From Sparassis latifolia (Eukaryota; Basidiomycota; Agaricomycetes; Polyporales; Sparassidaceae), in assembly GCA_018466975.1 (NCBI GenBank), contig CM031553.1, forward strand, positions 1,777,259-1,841,258: a stretch of 64,000 bases of DNA, written 5' to 3'. How positions within the stretch are numbered: position 1 is the stretch's first letter; every line of letters starts with the position of its first letter. Positions 1-11,830 of the stretch are shown one piece after another. The notes beneath the pieces are model-generated. The model was given only the letters and a program-made list of their open reading frames with translations, was not told the DNA's origin and did no database searches. Both the position numbers and the translations under genes were made by a program.

Positions 1-623
1 CAAGGTGCGTCCGCCCCCGCGCGCACTGAGACTCCGGTTGACCCGTACTGATCCAGGTGCTGTGGATCGGCTGCGCCGACTCGCGTGTCCCCGAGTCCGT
101 CCTCACCGCCTGCAGGCCCGGCGACATCTTCGTCCACCGCAACATCGCCAAGTACGCTCTTCTTCTTCCCCTTCCCCTCCCCTTCCTTTCGCTTCGCTCG
201 CGCTGACCTCGCGCCCCGCACAGCCAGTTCCACCCGACGGACGAGAACGCGCTCGCGGTGCTCGCCTACGCCGTCGACGAACTCCGCGTCTCCCACGTCA
301 TTATCGCAGGGCACACCCAATGTGGGGGCGCTGCCGCCTGCCATGCCGCCGCCGCCGCCGCCGCTGCCATTGACGACGACGTGGAGCCCGCGACGCCCCT
401 CGCGCGCTGGCTCGCCCCGCTCACAGCGCTCGCGCGCGACCTCCGCTCCGACGTCCGCACGCTCGTCGAGGCCAACGTGCGCGCGCAGGTCGCGAACCTC
501 GCTGCCGCGCAGACGATCCGGGACGCGTGGGCCGCGGGGCGGAGCGTCGCCGTGCACGGCTGGGTGTATGATATCGAGAAGGGGCGTATACGCGATTTGG
601 GCGTCAGCTTGTATGGCGCGTAG
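1..623 (+). CDS. beta-carbonic anhydrase, 3' part (5' end outside window)
   Basis: Interconverts CO2 and bicarbonate, probably in the cytosol. The first four bases end an upstream exon. Introns lie at about 5-56 (gtgcgt...ccag) and 152-223 (gtacgc...cag). Splicing gives [15 protein letters not shown], then [18 protein letters not shown] and [12 protein letters not shown], ending at the TAG at 621-623. The family's zinc ligands are visible: Cys and Asp of CADSRV, and His and Cys of HTQCGG. An Ala-rich stretch after HTQCGG is unusual but in frame. The C-terminal [16 protein letters not shown] is typical of the family. The start codon is missing, so length cannot be judged. Confidence is high for the family. 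Confidence 0.93.
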
Positions 624-2450
624 CGAGGCACGGATCGAGGGCGGGCAGGCATGGACTGATAGGGATACCATTGGAGTGTACACTGAACGTATCAGAGGAT
701 ACCGGTACTTAGGATAAGCGCCAAGTGCGAATAATGACCGTTCTACGGTGCGGGCTGGCCCAGCACCGATGAGCTGGGGTGGGTGGGCCACGTCCTGTTC
801 GTTCCGCGTGGGCACACGGGCCTCGGGGTGCTCATTTCACCAACTCGCAGGACTGCAACGGCCGAATTTCAAAGCTTTGAATATACGGGCGGACGCGCTC
901 GAGCTAGATCTATGCGCTGGCAACCGTTGCGTGGTACGCCCTCCAATCCATCCGAGTTCGAATCCGTATTGTGCCTGCTATGACTATAGCTACGCACGCC
1001 AGACTACCCCCCTTCGCGTCACCGCACTGGCACGCTCATTGTACCGCCGCCCACCCTCGCGTCCCAAGCTCAAGGACTCGTGCGAAGTACAGCGCGGATT
1101 TCACAGCGGCACGGGGGCACCGGTCTGACCACCGGAATGTCATGCGCCAGTGCGCCGGGATGACGCGGTCTGACAATGATATATATATGTGGTGGCAAAG
1201 CAGCGGTAGGTGTACCGGACTCGCTCCGGACCCCCCGGCTTGGACCGTGCCCGTAGTGCCATGCTCCCTATTGGGTACGTCTGTACTTGGGCTAGGCGCA
1301 GAGATACCTTCGTGCTGCGCGAGGAGGGGCCGGAGAGGCGGGCGGGGCAGTATCATGATATCGGCGGAGGTGTTGCTAGTGGTGGCGGCCGAGGCGCGTT
1401 GTTTGTGCGTGTTGAATCCGGAGGGTGTTGCCAAATGCGCGCAAACGACTGGGTGACTTTTTCGTTGCACCGTGACGCCGCGCAGTGTCGCCTAGCTACT
1501 AAAAATATCTCCGTTCGCCGGTTAAACTATCTATATATGCCAGTATTCCTGCAAGGTATTCCCACGGCCCCCTGCGAGCGTACGGGCTTTTCTGGATGTA
1601 CAGCAGGCCCACGATCGCGGAACCGATCGTTTTATAACTTTCATCGTCCATCGGGAACCTCTGCGCACGCGGCTGTGCTCTATATGTTATCCAAGTTTCG
1701 ACTCGAATAATGTGTGTGCAGATCTGCCTGCGGCTGGTGGCGCATCTTTGGTGCTCGGGCTCAGTCGTTGCCTGGTTATGGGTTGTGGTGCTTGGTGCTG
1801 CTGGCGCTGGTTCGGTGCCGGTGCGATATCCATGTGCTCTCTTCTAGCTCGTGTTATGATTCCGTCGAGGCGCGCGAGGCTGGTGCGTCCTCGTATCTCT
1901 CAGTTGGGTGGCCATTCTACCCCGCATAGCTGCGGTGCGCTTACCTTCAACGATGGAGACCGGCGACTGGTCGGTGCCCCACATCTATCTCGCACTGAGG
2001 TTCGCAAGCCATCAGGTGCGTGAGGCCCATATCCGCCTTACCTTGCACGTCGTGCGCTAGAGTGCACATGACGCTTTGCGCTTTCTGAGTTCCGCTCTGA
2101 CTAGGGCACCGCCTCGAGCGTGCTATACCGGTGCGCTCTTCGTCTCGATGGGTTCTCAGCGCTACGACCCGCTCGGAGTGCTTTTGTAAGATTGTGCTGT
2201 CGGGCTATCGACGTGGACTCCTTGTGCTCCCAGCGAGCATTGGCGCACGCGTTCGGCAGAACGTACTGGGCGGCACGGCTGCTGCGAAGGAAAAGCTACC
2301 TCGGTTAGGACGGAAGTAGACTTCAGAAATACCCACATAAAAATACCGGCCGAGCATAAATACAGCATCTACGATCGACCAATACAAAAGAACGCAGAGA
2401 GAGTACCAGCTCTCATAAGTTAGGTCATGAACGAGCGTTAAATAAGGTGC
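624..2450. other. no gene recognised
   Basis: About 1.8 kb downstream of the carbonic anhydrase. Short open frames exist on both strands, but none shows a domain, a convincing splice pattern or a homologue elsewhere in the window. It holds the carbonic anhydrase 3' UTR and, toward its right end, the downstream flank of the K1 kinase-like gene. Confidence 0.5.
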
Positions 2451-3925
2451 TTAGGATCGTGAAAGAACGTCGAAGGAATTGGAACACTTGTCGCCGACGA
2501 TGCAGGCCGCCGCCAACGCGCTCCAATACGAAAACGATGACGCGAAGAAGTCGGGCGGACAGACATCGAGGACTGGCTGTTGTAACTCCAACGCACCTGG
2601 TTCAGACGCCAGCTTTTCCAGCTCGGTGACGAGATAGTCAGTCATGATCACCGCGGCGGAGAGCGCCACGCGGCGGGGGTGCTGCATCACAGGCGGCTGC
2701 GGCGTCCTCCATATGCCCGTACACGGCGGCACATTCACCTTCGAGAACACATACTGCGCCATCAGCAGCGCGCCGCGCGCCGGGAGGCGCATCTCCGGCC
2801 GGGGGTGCACCATCGAAGCCACGAGGATCTCGAGGCTCGCGAGCGGCCACCCCGCCTCGGGGTACTGCGCCTCCCCCGCGCGGAGAAACGCGGATTCGTA
2901 CAGCCTGCCGAGGTGGTATACGTCCACCTTGAACGCGTCGATGTGCATGCGCCGCGGGGGCATCGTGCGCTCCGGGAGGCGCCAGTCCTGCCCTCTCTTG
3001 TAAACCACGAATGGGTACTCGCCGGGCTCGAATTGCGTCGCGCGGGAGAAGTCGACGAGGTAGTACCGGACGGGCCGCCGGATGCGGTTCATGAGGACGG
3101 CGCTGGTGGTGCCGTCCCGCGCGCTGTTGAGCCGGATGGGGTGATGCCCCATTGGGTAGAGAGAGGAGGCGTCCATCATGATGTTCTTGGCCTGTATGTT
3201 TCTGTGTCGACGTCGACGTGTCGCGTCAGAATGAGAGTGAACGTTTTATTGGGCGTTACGTACCGGTGCGCCACTTGGTTGGCATGCAGGAAAGCCAGGG
3301 CCTGCGGAGGAAGGAAGATCGGATTCGACGCTTCAGTCATCCACAAGAGCCTAGAGATAAACTGAAGACGCACCCGAAGCGTTTGCAGCACAAAGTCGAC
3401 TACGTGACTCGTGTTGGTGAGCCCCGGATCGTTGAAAGGACGGAGATACGGCGTGATCATCAGGTCATAGTCGACAAGAAACGGATCGTGCAGAAAGTCC
3501 AGGAACGGAACGCAGTAGCGGTCCTCAGAGCCCGAGACCTGGTCGCGCTTCTCGAGGTGCTCCATCACTTGCTCGGTCTTACCTCGTTCCACGACCCTGA
3601 TCGTCACGCGTTGGCCGTCCTGTCCAGTGGCATCCATAGCGTTCGCCTCCTGCAATCATACATGAGCATGAGTATCGTATTTATCATCAGGAGATAAGAG
3701 AACGCGCACAGAGTTGCAGGCAGAATCCTCGCAGTCCTCAGGGTCCTTCCCGGTGGCCAGCCACGACGGGAACCAGTCCGGACGGTAGCGCACGCGCAGT
3801 TGGTAACCTACGCTCGCAAGAAACGCATATCGTTCACTCCAGAAAATTTCCGTTTGGCAGAGCGCGTATGGCCCGTCGTACCTTTCGTGTGAGACCGGCG
3901 AGACTAGCATGGCTTGGTGATCCAT
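2451..3925 (-). CDS. protein-kinase-like protein K1, probable pseudokinase
   Basis: Four exons (3925-3710, 3649-3374, 3301-3260, 3191-2451) give 424 aa in frame. It is a divergent relative of K2-K4: it shares an N-terminal lobe with QTEIFWSERYAFLASVGYQL, the stretch YLRPFNDPG, and NIMMDASSLYPMGHHPIRL. Three catalytic positions look lost. The beta-3 lysine aligns with Arg (VTIRVVERG against LVSLKSVEKDG). The HRD aspartate is replaced, because splicing gives HRY-AKNIMM. DFG reads DFS. The last 130 residues are more GC-rich and do not match the other copies. No P-type partner lies upstream. It may be a scaffold-type pseudokinase or a decaying gene. Confidence 0.72.
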
Positions 3926-5016
3926 CGTGGTGGCAGTGGATGGAAGGCCGAATCGTTAGAAAGCAAGATTATATACAGAATGGAAACAAAGAAACTGGTA
4001 GCGAGCCACGCGCTGCGCAGCTTTAAATACTGTTTGTGCGTGCCACGCGGCTGGTGGCAGAGAGTTGGAGATCTCGAGGTGCAATGGATCGGGCCCGTCA
4101 CAGGCACGTGCCTGTGACCAGTGGCGTAATTTGCGGCTCTCACAACAACATGCAACACGTTTAGAACCATCTTTGCAAGAATAGCTCGTTTCTGGTGATA
4201 TAAAAGTCAGACTTTTCTCGCCATCCCTCGGTAGCCCTTCAAGTTTTCGCTCCTCTCCAGGACTTGGTGCGCACGGCGCACGCTATTCACTGCTCACAAT
4301 ATGCGGCCCTCGCGTTCTCGAACTCTTTGTGCGTACTGTGGGCCTCGAAGCGTTCTCCACTTGCCTTTCCTCAGGAGATTTTCTTCCGTGAAAATGCTCG
4401 AAACAATGATTTAACTGACGGTACGCGCTCCGCAGACGAGAGACGCGAGATGCACATCAATCGACCAGGTGGCTGTCAAAGTGCTCTTTTGAACTCCTGC
4501 AGCACCACCTGTGTTCACCTCTGGCTCTACCACCAAGTGCGAGTACGTCTACGCTGATACTGCCGCGGCTCTACTAAAGCCCGTTCCGACGTGGTGGTGG
4601 TGATATGAGATACCGAGTTTGACATAGCAGACGAATAAGTCGAAAAAAGATAGTCAGGTTCGTTCGCGTCGCACGTCTAATCCTCTCTTCATTCAATGTC
4701 GAGCTAGCAGCGCTACTGACTCGGGGGGTCAGAGCTCGCACAATCCAGTAACATTCCTGTGAGCCTATACTGCATGTAAAACTGTCCAGTGAGTTATATC
4801 ACTAGTGTTACTGATGACGAGGTCCAGGTTGAAACATGTGCTCATCACAGATAAAACAGGAAGCAAATCAGTTCACAGAAAAATCAGATATAACCAAGAC
4901 GTTCCTGCTCATCGAGCCAGCTCGGTGCACAGCATATATTCGTCCTCCCACGTTTTCTTCTCCCGCGCAAGCCATCTGTTCTCTCCAATGTATCGCCCTG
5001 TTCCATGTATGTGCAC
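3926..5016. other. intergenic, no gene recognised
   Basis: Holds the 5' flank of K1 (leftward) and the 3' flank of the F-box gene. The open frame at 4264-4557 has no recognisable domain. No homologue of the P proteins is found here, unlike upstream of the other three kinase-like genes. Confidence 0.45.
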
Positions 5017-6170
5017 TCACCAGTTGAGTTTGCGCCAATCAGGGTGCTTGAAGTTTGCGAACTCAGCATCCCAGACGGCCTCAACGAGTTTCAGGGCCTC
5101 CTTTGAGATGTCCGTCCAGTGCCCAGTCGGCATCCGGTCGAGCGTCGTGATGACGATACGGTCCCCTGCCCATGGGCCCTGGTGCAGGTCACCATTGTAT
5201 TGCAGTCCAACCCTAGAATCCGAAGACCAGCAAACGCGCGTAACGAAGACGTGCCCGAGGCCGACGGAGCCATCGGTGCAGGGGCCTTTAGTAGCAGAGT
5301 GCGTGAGCTGAGCTGTCTTGTCTCCACGAACGTACTCTCGCTTAGAGAGGTTACAAAGCGCCCAGACGGTACTGGGCTGGGCGCCGTCGACGTAGTCTGG
5401 CTCAGACATACTCTGCGCAGAGTATGGGGCTGGTAGGTTGCGCATGAGCAATGACATGTCCTTGGTCTTCTGTGTATTCGTATTGGGGAAAATCTCTTCA
5501 AAATGTTCCATCGCGTAGTCATACAGGCCAGGCCAATCGGAATTTGAATCATCGTCGCTGTCGGCTGCACAAGCAGCAGGGGAGTCATCTTGCAGCTTGA
5601 GCATGCCGAGCATGTGCTTCTCGTGCTCGGAGAGCATACCAGCTGGAAAATGGTCCTCTCGTGAGCGCTTGCCAAGGCAGATGATGCGGTCGCCACTCCA
5701 GGGTGCAGACCTTGCGATGATGAGGGCGTGGATACGCTTGCGGCCGAGGGCCAGGAAGTAACCGTTCACGAGTCCGAGACAGATCGCGTCCGGTACGCTG
5801 TCAAAACAGTCGAATATCATCGCCAGCACTTCGTTGGGAAACTTGTCGAACTTTCCAAGAGCATTGGCACGCATCCGCTCAACTATGGGAAAGTCCTGTA
5901 AACGCGGTATTGTCAGAGAAGCAATCATACGGCGGAGTGCGGCATACCTCAAGTACACGAGTAATCGGTGTATCAAATGGTACTGCGAAAAGCTCTGTCA
6001 GTGGGCGGTCTACGGAGTTACTGAAGAGCCATCTTCCCAGTGGCCCATAGAAGTTGTCGCCGAGGAACTGCTGTTTGTCAATGTTAATGCTGAACAGTTC
6101 AAGTATCAATGTTGTTGAGACAATGGAAAAGAAATTGAGGTATCACTCACATCCTGCAGCACTGGGTCAT
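5017..6170 (-). CDS. F-box-like domain protein
   Basis: Three exons (6170-6151, 6089-5948, 5895-5017) encode 346 aa in frame. The start ATG at 6170 lies 18 nt before the first phase-2 intron. The N-terminus reads NIDKQQFLGDNFYGPLGRW. An F-box-like helix-turn-helix follows (about residues 70-110: FDKFPNEVLAMIFDCFDSVP, then GYFLALGRKRIHAL). The C-terminal half carries WALCNLSKREYV and GPWAGDRIVITTLDRMPTGH. Known F-box proteins link substrates to an SCF ubiquitin ligase; here that role is inferred from the F-box-like segment only. A truncated paralogue lies at 34674-35110. An acidic Ser/Asp run (ADSDDDSNSDW) sits mid-protein. Confidence 0.78.
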
Positions 6171-7285
6171 GGTGGAAGCGTTGCGGCAAGTGGCGTCAGG
6201 AGCTTGCGACTTATACTGTTGCGCTGTGGAAGGGCTCGGCTGGCCACAGCGTGGCACATCTTGAATGAGCTTGCTGCTTGGAGTTGTCGCTCGTCGTGAA
6301 CAAAGCAAGCGACAAATGGGTAATTTGAAAAATGGCCAAAGAGACATGTGGGAAGAAGACTAGATGAATGGCAATTCAAGGAATGCCATGCGGCAACACC
6401 ACAACCGAACGGAGACTGCATTTCATTTTACAAGCGCACCACTGCAGCCCCAGTGCGGGCCGCGCCGTCCAAGATTAAGGTCCTAAAACCTTCGTTTGTT
6501 GCCATGCATCCAAGCAACTGCGCAGCTATTCATTCAGATGCCACGGCCGAGCCTACGTCCTGAGAACGCTCTTCAAGCAGACCAACGCCAAGACATTCAC
6601 TGCCCATGGTAGAGAAACAGACATGTGGAACCGCGCAAATGTCGTACAGGCCAAGGAACAGTGTTAATTGTAAGAGTTAAAGGAAGCCGTTGCGTTGCGC
6701 AATGAGCACAAGAGAAATGCCTCACGGTGGCCTACCGTGTTCGAGTCCGGGATGCAGATGACTGCACGGAAACAAGCACGTAAATCGGACAACGGTGAGA
6801 AATGGACGCGAACGACGAGTGGGCCGGAGGTATACAACGGAGATGCTGGTAGCCAGCGGGTCTGAACAACCATGCAACACAGACAAGACGCGCCGCATGA
6901 AGACACCGGGTCAAGTCTATAGTCCGGCAGAAAAACAGACTTCGGCAATTTGCATTCCGACGAGAATCCGATTCCATTCAGTGGCCCAGCACAGCGAAGG
7001 AATGCAAAGAACGAATAAATCATTGCTCGACACATCGTTGTCATTCGACACCAGACCTTTCGAGAAATGTTCCACTACCTTAATTCGTGAAAAGCTATTC
7101 CCGACCGAGGTGTAAAGATCTAGAGGTAGCGTGTTACGTAGGTAGGATCGGCGAAAGATACAAACGAGGCTGAACGGACTCCATACCAATCATACCCTCG
7201 TACATCCACGTTCGTTTCGCCACCGTTGCACTTCTCGAAGGACGGAGAAATGGCCTGTCGTTCCCAAACGCAAGGCAGCGGTGGC
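6171..7285. other. intergenic, no gene recognised
   Basis: Between the F-box gene and the small coiled-coil gene. Open frames on both strands overlap without splice-consistent structure or recognisable motifs. Confidence 0.45.
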
Positions 7286-8199
7286 TTACTGCAAGGGAGT
7301 TAACCCTAGGAACTCGCGCAAGACCTCCCGCTTGGCGTTGGTATCTCCTTTGATAGGCAGCCCGTACGCCTTCAGGAATTCTTCGTATCGTTCCTCTGGG
7401 AGTAGTTGAGTTAGCGGAAAGAGAAATCGACGAAGACATGAGAATACAGGATGAATGATACCACATGTCAATCCAGAACGGCGTGGAAGCATCATGAGGG
7501 CTAACGAATGGAACCTACTAGTTATGTGCTCAAATTCGCCTTTGGTAGCAGGGTAGTTTGGCGGCGGCTTTCCATTGTTGCCAATGACAGGTTTGAGTGC
7601 CTCCTTCTTCGTCGTGATGTTCGAGTTCATCAGGCGGGCATGCAAGCGCTGTTGGCTAGGCAAAGGCGACAATTCACGATCAGAGAAGGACGCTGTAAGA
7701 ACGGAGTCTGGTTACGCACTCGAGCTTCACGGTATTTGCAAGACCATCCAGTTTATTAGTCAACTCCTGCACAGCTTTTGCGAGGTCGACAGGCTCAGCC
7801 TCCTCCAAGCGTTTCGATCACCATCTCCTCACGCTCCTTTCCATTCGTATGGTGCCGGCGAAGCTGTACCTTGACTACTTGCAGCTCCTCCGCAAGCCGC
7901 TCTTGGTTTTCCTCGATCACGCGCAGGCGCGCTGCTATCCCTGCGAGCGCATTCGCCGTATCCCCATGGCTATGGTTGGTCTCAAACGCCTGGAACGCCG
8001 CGTTAATCTGGTCTACGATAGCACCGAACGACGCAGACAGATTCTGGCTCCATACCGAAGGATCTGCATCGGAAACACTTGCGTGGGGAGCGGACGAGTT
8101 ATTGTCGGAGGGGACAGGCGAGCTAGGGTCAGGCATCGGACGCTGGACGTGGTTAACAAGCGTAGAATAAGATGAGGCAGTAGTAACTGTGTGACTCAT
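7286..8199 (-). CDS. small coiled-coil protein with C-terminal SAP-like motif
   Basis: Four exons (8199-7870, 7802-7720, 7655-7519, 7395-7286) give 219 aa in frame. I chose ATG 8199 (MSHTVTTASS). An upstream in-frame ATG adds 13 residues without support. Residues 15-60 are Ser/Pro/Asn-rich. Residues 60-130 form a heptad-like coiled coil (FQAFETNHS, RLRVIEENQERLAEELQVV). The C-terminus has PPPNYPATKGEFEHIT and then YEEFLKAYGLPIKGDTNAKR-EVLREFLGL. This helix-turn-helix pattern recalls short SAP-type modules and small basidiomycete proteins with NFPAT...YGLP blocks. The acceptor before exon 2 is GAG, which is weaker than the others. Function unknown. Confidence 0.68.
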
Positions 8200-9344
8200 A
8201 TCGAAGAGCAGGGATCGACGGAGTGTCCGCGAAACCACAATGGTTGAGCATCCCTTAAGTAAAGGAGGGTAGTGATGTCAATGCCAGATGGTGCTAGATG
8301 ATGTGAGTACAGATATCACATAGATACGGCATACCTGTCAACGGCGGCTTCCACGACTTGTAGCAGAATCGCAAGGGTGAGAAACGCCGGAATAGGTGCC
8401 GAACCGCCGATGAGAATCCTCCCCCTCGCATGTGACAAGGTTGGGAAGACCATCCACGCACTCGAGGCAATCGCCCGGCTGCATTCGGCATGATCTGCAC
8501 AATGAACCAAATCCAGATCGTCGGATTGGAGGCGAAAGACGACCTTTGCAAGTGATTTGGGACTTACCGCCTGAGCAGGCATGAACACCTTCATCAGTGA
8601 GCGCGCAGAGCGCGACATTCGAATTTTCCTGAGAGGTGCTTAGTAGTGTTTGACAAGCTTGCGACACCGTCTGCATAAATAACAAATATCAGCATCGACT
8701 GATGCCGCAGTGCAAGCCGGTATGCGTGAGACGACTCCATGTCCAAGTTTGCTATTTTACGATGGATGCACGAAACAGCGTATGGTGCAGCTGACAACGT
8801 CGGTGGCGCCGCAGACGATCCTGCGAAAATAAAGCTGAAATTTGAGAAGCGGCACCTCAGATGTACGATGCAGAATATGATTTGTTCATGTTCATTCATA
8901 GTGGCCGCTGAAGACGTAGCAAGAACGAATCATGCGATGATGCACAACTGGCCAAGTCTCAGAAGCGCAGGGAGGCGGCCGCAGCGGTGGGATACGAGGA
9001 CAGACAACAGGAGACCAGAGCGACCTGGCCATCACGCAATCCGAGAATGGTCGTGCCGATGATGGCAGCCAGAGAAGACCATAGCTGACCGGTCGCGCAA
9101 GTAACGTTCAATGGGTACTGGCCCAGATCACCAGGTCAAGTCACCAGAACCACCTTCGAACGTGGGACAACCGACAGAATCAACGGTCAGGACTACAGTT
9201 TCATCGTCGGGGTAGTGTCGGCATCGGGAGGGGAGCGGAGGCAATGAACAGGTAGATCGTGAATCTAGGTCGCAATCTAGCATTGACGCTCCCGAAAATC
9301 AGAACGTTGAAGAGAGAGCGAGACCGTTCCACGGCAAGCTTCGT
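8200..9344. other. intergenic, no gene recognised
   Basis: No domain-bearing or splice-consistent frame seen. The segment ends where similarity to the second duplicated unit begins, around 9345. Confidence 0.45.
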
Positions 9345-10068
9345 GTGGACGAAAACAGCGATAACGTTGCATTAGGGTTTCAGAAGAGGAAGACGCGACG
9401 GATCACGGGAGAGAGCCGGAGAAAAGCAAAATGACATCTGTGAACGTAGATGTATATCAGAAGGGCGAAGTGAGCGGGATACTCCAAAGGGCGGGTCACG
9501 ATGGACTGCACTACCGGCGATCCGCGTGGTTTACTCGGACACCTTATTGCGTTTTCTATACCCCGAGCACGATTATCAGCGATCGCCCCCACGGTCTAAT
9601 CATTCAACGATTCCGCAACGCTAACGAACTCCGACAACGGACTTTCGCACACGACATCTTACAACATTTTCTACAGAAGGCCGGCCATTAGTGATCAACA
9701 AATTCGGACAAGGACGACTAACGAGTGCAAGTGAAACAGAAACAGTGTCACGTCCGGTACTCTGTATAAGCCACCCAAAGACTTCGGGGAACGCCGCACT
9801 AGATGGTTGCGGTTTCTGAGGACCAACGCATCTACCTGTATCAGCGCATTTAATATGATCCTGCCGTTCGTCGTTTAAATACAATCTAATGGGCTTGGAC
9901 ACTGCAGACATGAAGGTCGTCAAGCTCTGCGGAAGACGATAACTAAAAGTGAAGCAACACGAACCACATCAACTTCGATCTCGTGCCCTATTCCAAAGAG
10001 ATCTTCAGCACAGCATTGATAGTGAGGTTTTGCGAGATAATAGAGAGCTTACTCAGTAGCTGTGCAAA

Positions 10069-11401
10069 CTATTTCACGAAATGCCTGAGACGATATATTC
10101 CCTCTCTCGCGACTGCAACGGTATCATATACCACCCGCTCATGGGTAGTTTCGTCTTTTCTTCGAAGACGCCACCGTAGCAGAGGGCCGTCCAAGTTGTG
10201 GCGAACACCCTCTAGCATAGCGAACGCAGCTTCGGCTGTTGGACGCTGATCTGGTTGGTGGGCCGTCATAGCTTGCACCAGAGGCTCAAGAAAGTCGAGA
10301 CCCAGATATACCTTTATTCTAACGCGTTAGAAAGCACGATAACGACGCATTAATACGTTGCTCGCCTGCAGAAACTCCTTCTTGTAAAGGTTGCCCAAGA
10401 TAAAGATGTCTACCTTAAACGCATCGTACCGCACTTCCGAGGATATCTCCGGCAATTCCTTGTCTCTTCCTTGCCTGCCAAGCACATAAGGAGATTCTCC
10501 CTTCCCAATCAACGAGGAGATGCCGAAATCGATGAAATAGTACCGGACAGAATGGTCCGATCGAGATAAAGGAGATAGCATGAATATGCCATCTCGACTA
10601 GCCTCGATACGGATAGGATGATGGCCTTGAGGATACAACGAGCGGGCATCCATCATGATGTTAGCAACCGCGCAATCGCTGACGAAGTATTAGACTATCG
10701 CACAACAGCGTAAAGCCCAACATTTTTACCGGTGAGCGACGCCTTGGCTGTGTAGAAAGCAAAGACCCTTCAAATTAAATCAAATATGATTCAGAAACAT
10801 AATCCGTACATGTGTTACCTCGAGTGTTTGCCTCATGAATTCGACGACTTCTCCGATAGCACCAAAGTCTGGGTCGTTGAAGGGTCGTAGGTATAGCATA
10901 ATCAAGATGGATGCATTTGTGTCAAAAGGATCCGGAAGAACGTCTATAACTGGTATGCAGTGATTCATGGGGTGCGACCGTAGTTCCGGACCAGAGAGGA
11001 ATTGAGCGATGGTAACTTCGCTTCCGTCTTTCTCCACGCTCTTCAGTGATACCAGTTCTCCATCGGTTACTCGCACTGCATCTATCACGTGCTGAGTCTA
11101 ATAGGACGGAATGCGATCAGTTGGTAATGCGGAGCTGCATCACGAAACACACCAGCAACGATATAGAATCCTCACAAAACGCAGGAGTAACATTCATCTT
11201 TAGCCATGAAGGGGACCATCCAGGCCTGTAGCGCGCTCTGAGTTGATACCCATGTTCTTCGAGGTAGGCCTGACGATCTCTCCAGAAGATTTCTTTGGGT
11301 AGAAGGGCGTACAAGCCTTCCGCAGTTGCCCTCGCGTGATGTTGTGCTTCCTCCGGTGTACAGCGCGTCCAGGATGGAAAATCCGATATTGACTGTTTCA
11401 T
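10069..11401 (-). CDS. protein-kinase-like protein K2
   Basis: Five exons (11401-11153, 11097-10819, 10767-10730, 10678-10366, 10311-10069) encode 373 aa. The N-terminal block reads KEIFWRDRQAYLEEHGYQLR. The kinase core keeps the beta-3 lysine (LVSLKSVEKDG), the catalytic loop HRDCAVANIMMDAR, and DFG (YYFIDFGISSLI). The C-lobe has AFKVDIFILGNLYKKEF and AMTAHQPDQRPTAEAAF. This is the basidiomycete-expanded kinase-like type, acting presumably on proteins in the cytosol; the substrate is unknown. The last intron starts with GC (GCGAGC), yet the exon lengths match K3 exactly, which supports the model. It is divergent from P1 across 429 bp. Confidence 0.87.
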
Positions 11402-11830
11402 CGGGCCTCCGAGATAGCCTAGTTATAACTATAAGCACTGGATTCCAGCCGGATAGTATATTCTAAAGAGATCACGATGCGGCCGCGCGTTGACGGTGAC
11501 TCGGAAGTTTGAACTACTACTAGTACTAGTACTAGTAATTGTCATAGCACGTGCAATTCTGCAGTAGGAAATTCTAGACGTTGGCATCGGCTCACGCCCT
11601 CGTAGCGTGTGCGGAGACGAGGGCGTGTGCGGAGACCGGCAAGCCCTCAACGTTCGACAACCCTCAAGGCCTCACGCGCACGAGTAAAACATGAAGTTTG
11701 TGCAACCATTAGTATTCCCCCGTTGTGCCCTCGAGCTGTACCTCCTTCCCTCCCCTGCGATTGAGCTAGTTTGTCCTCTCCATTCCAGACTCAAACCCTG
11801 CACACACTGGCGCTCGCAGACTGGTTATAC
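11402..11830. promoter_or_regulatory. bidirectional promoter region between K2 and P1
   Basis: This 429-bp spacer separates the two divergent starts. It contains an ACTAGT triplet run (about 11513-11535) and a repeated GTGCGGAGAC block (about 11608-11636). At 11755-11778 lies a weaker copy of the CTGCGACT-AGCTCGTCTCG motif found upstream of P2 and P3. The motif is 53 nt before the P1 ATG. Some bases near K2 (GGATTCCAGCCGGATAG) match the K3/P2 spacer. Confidence 0.5.

Noticed and set aside
748..1710. Overlapping open frames of 100-166 codons downstream of the carbonic anhydrase
   Set aside because: Several overlap each other on both strands, have random-looking composition, and lack domains or coherent introns.
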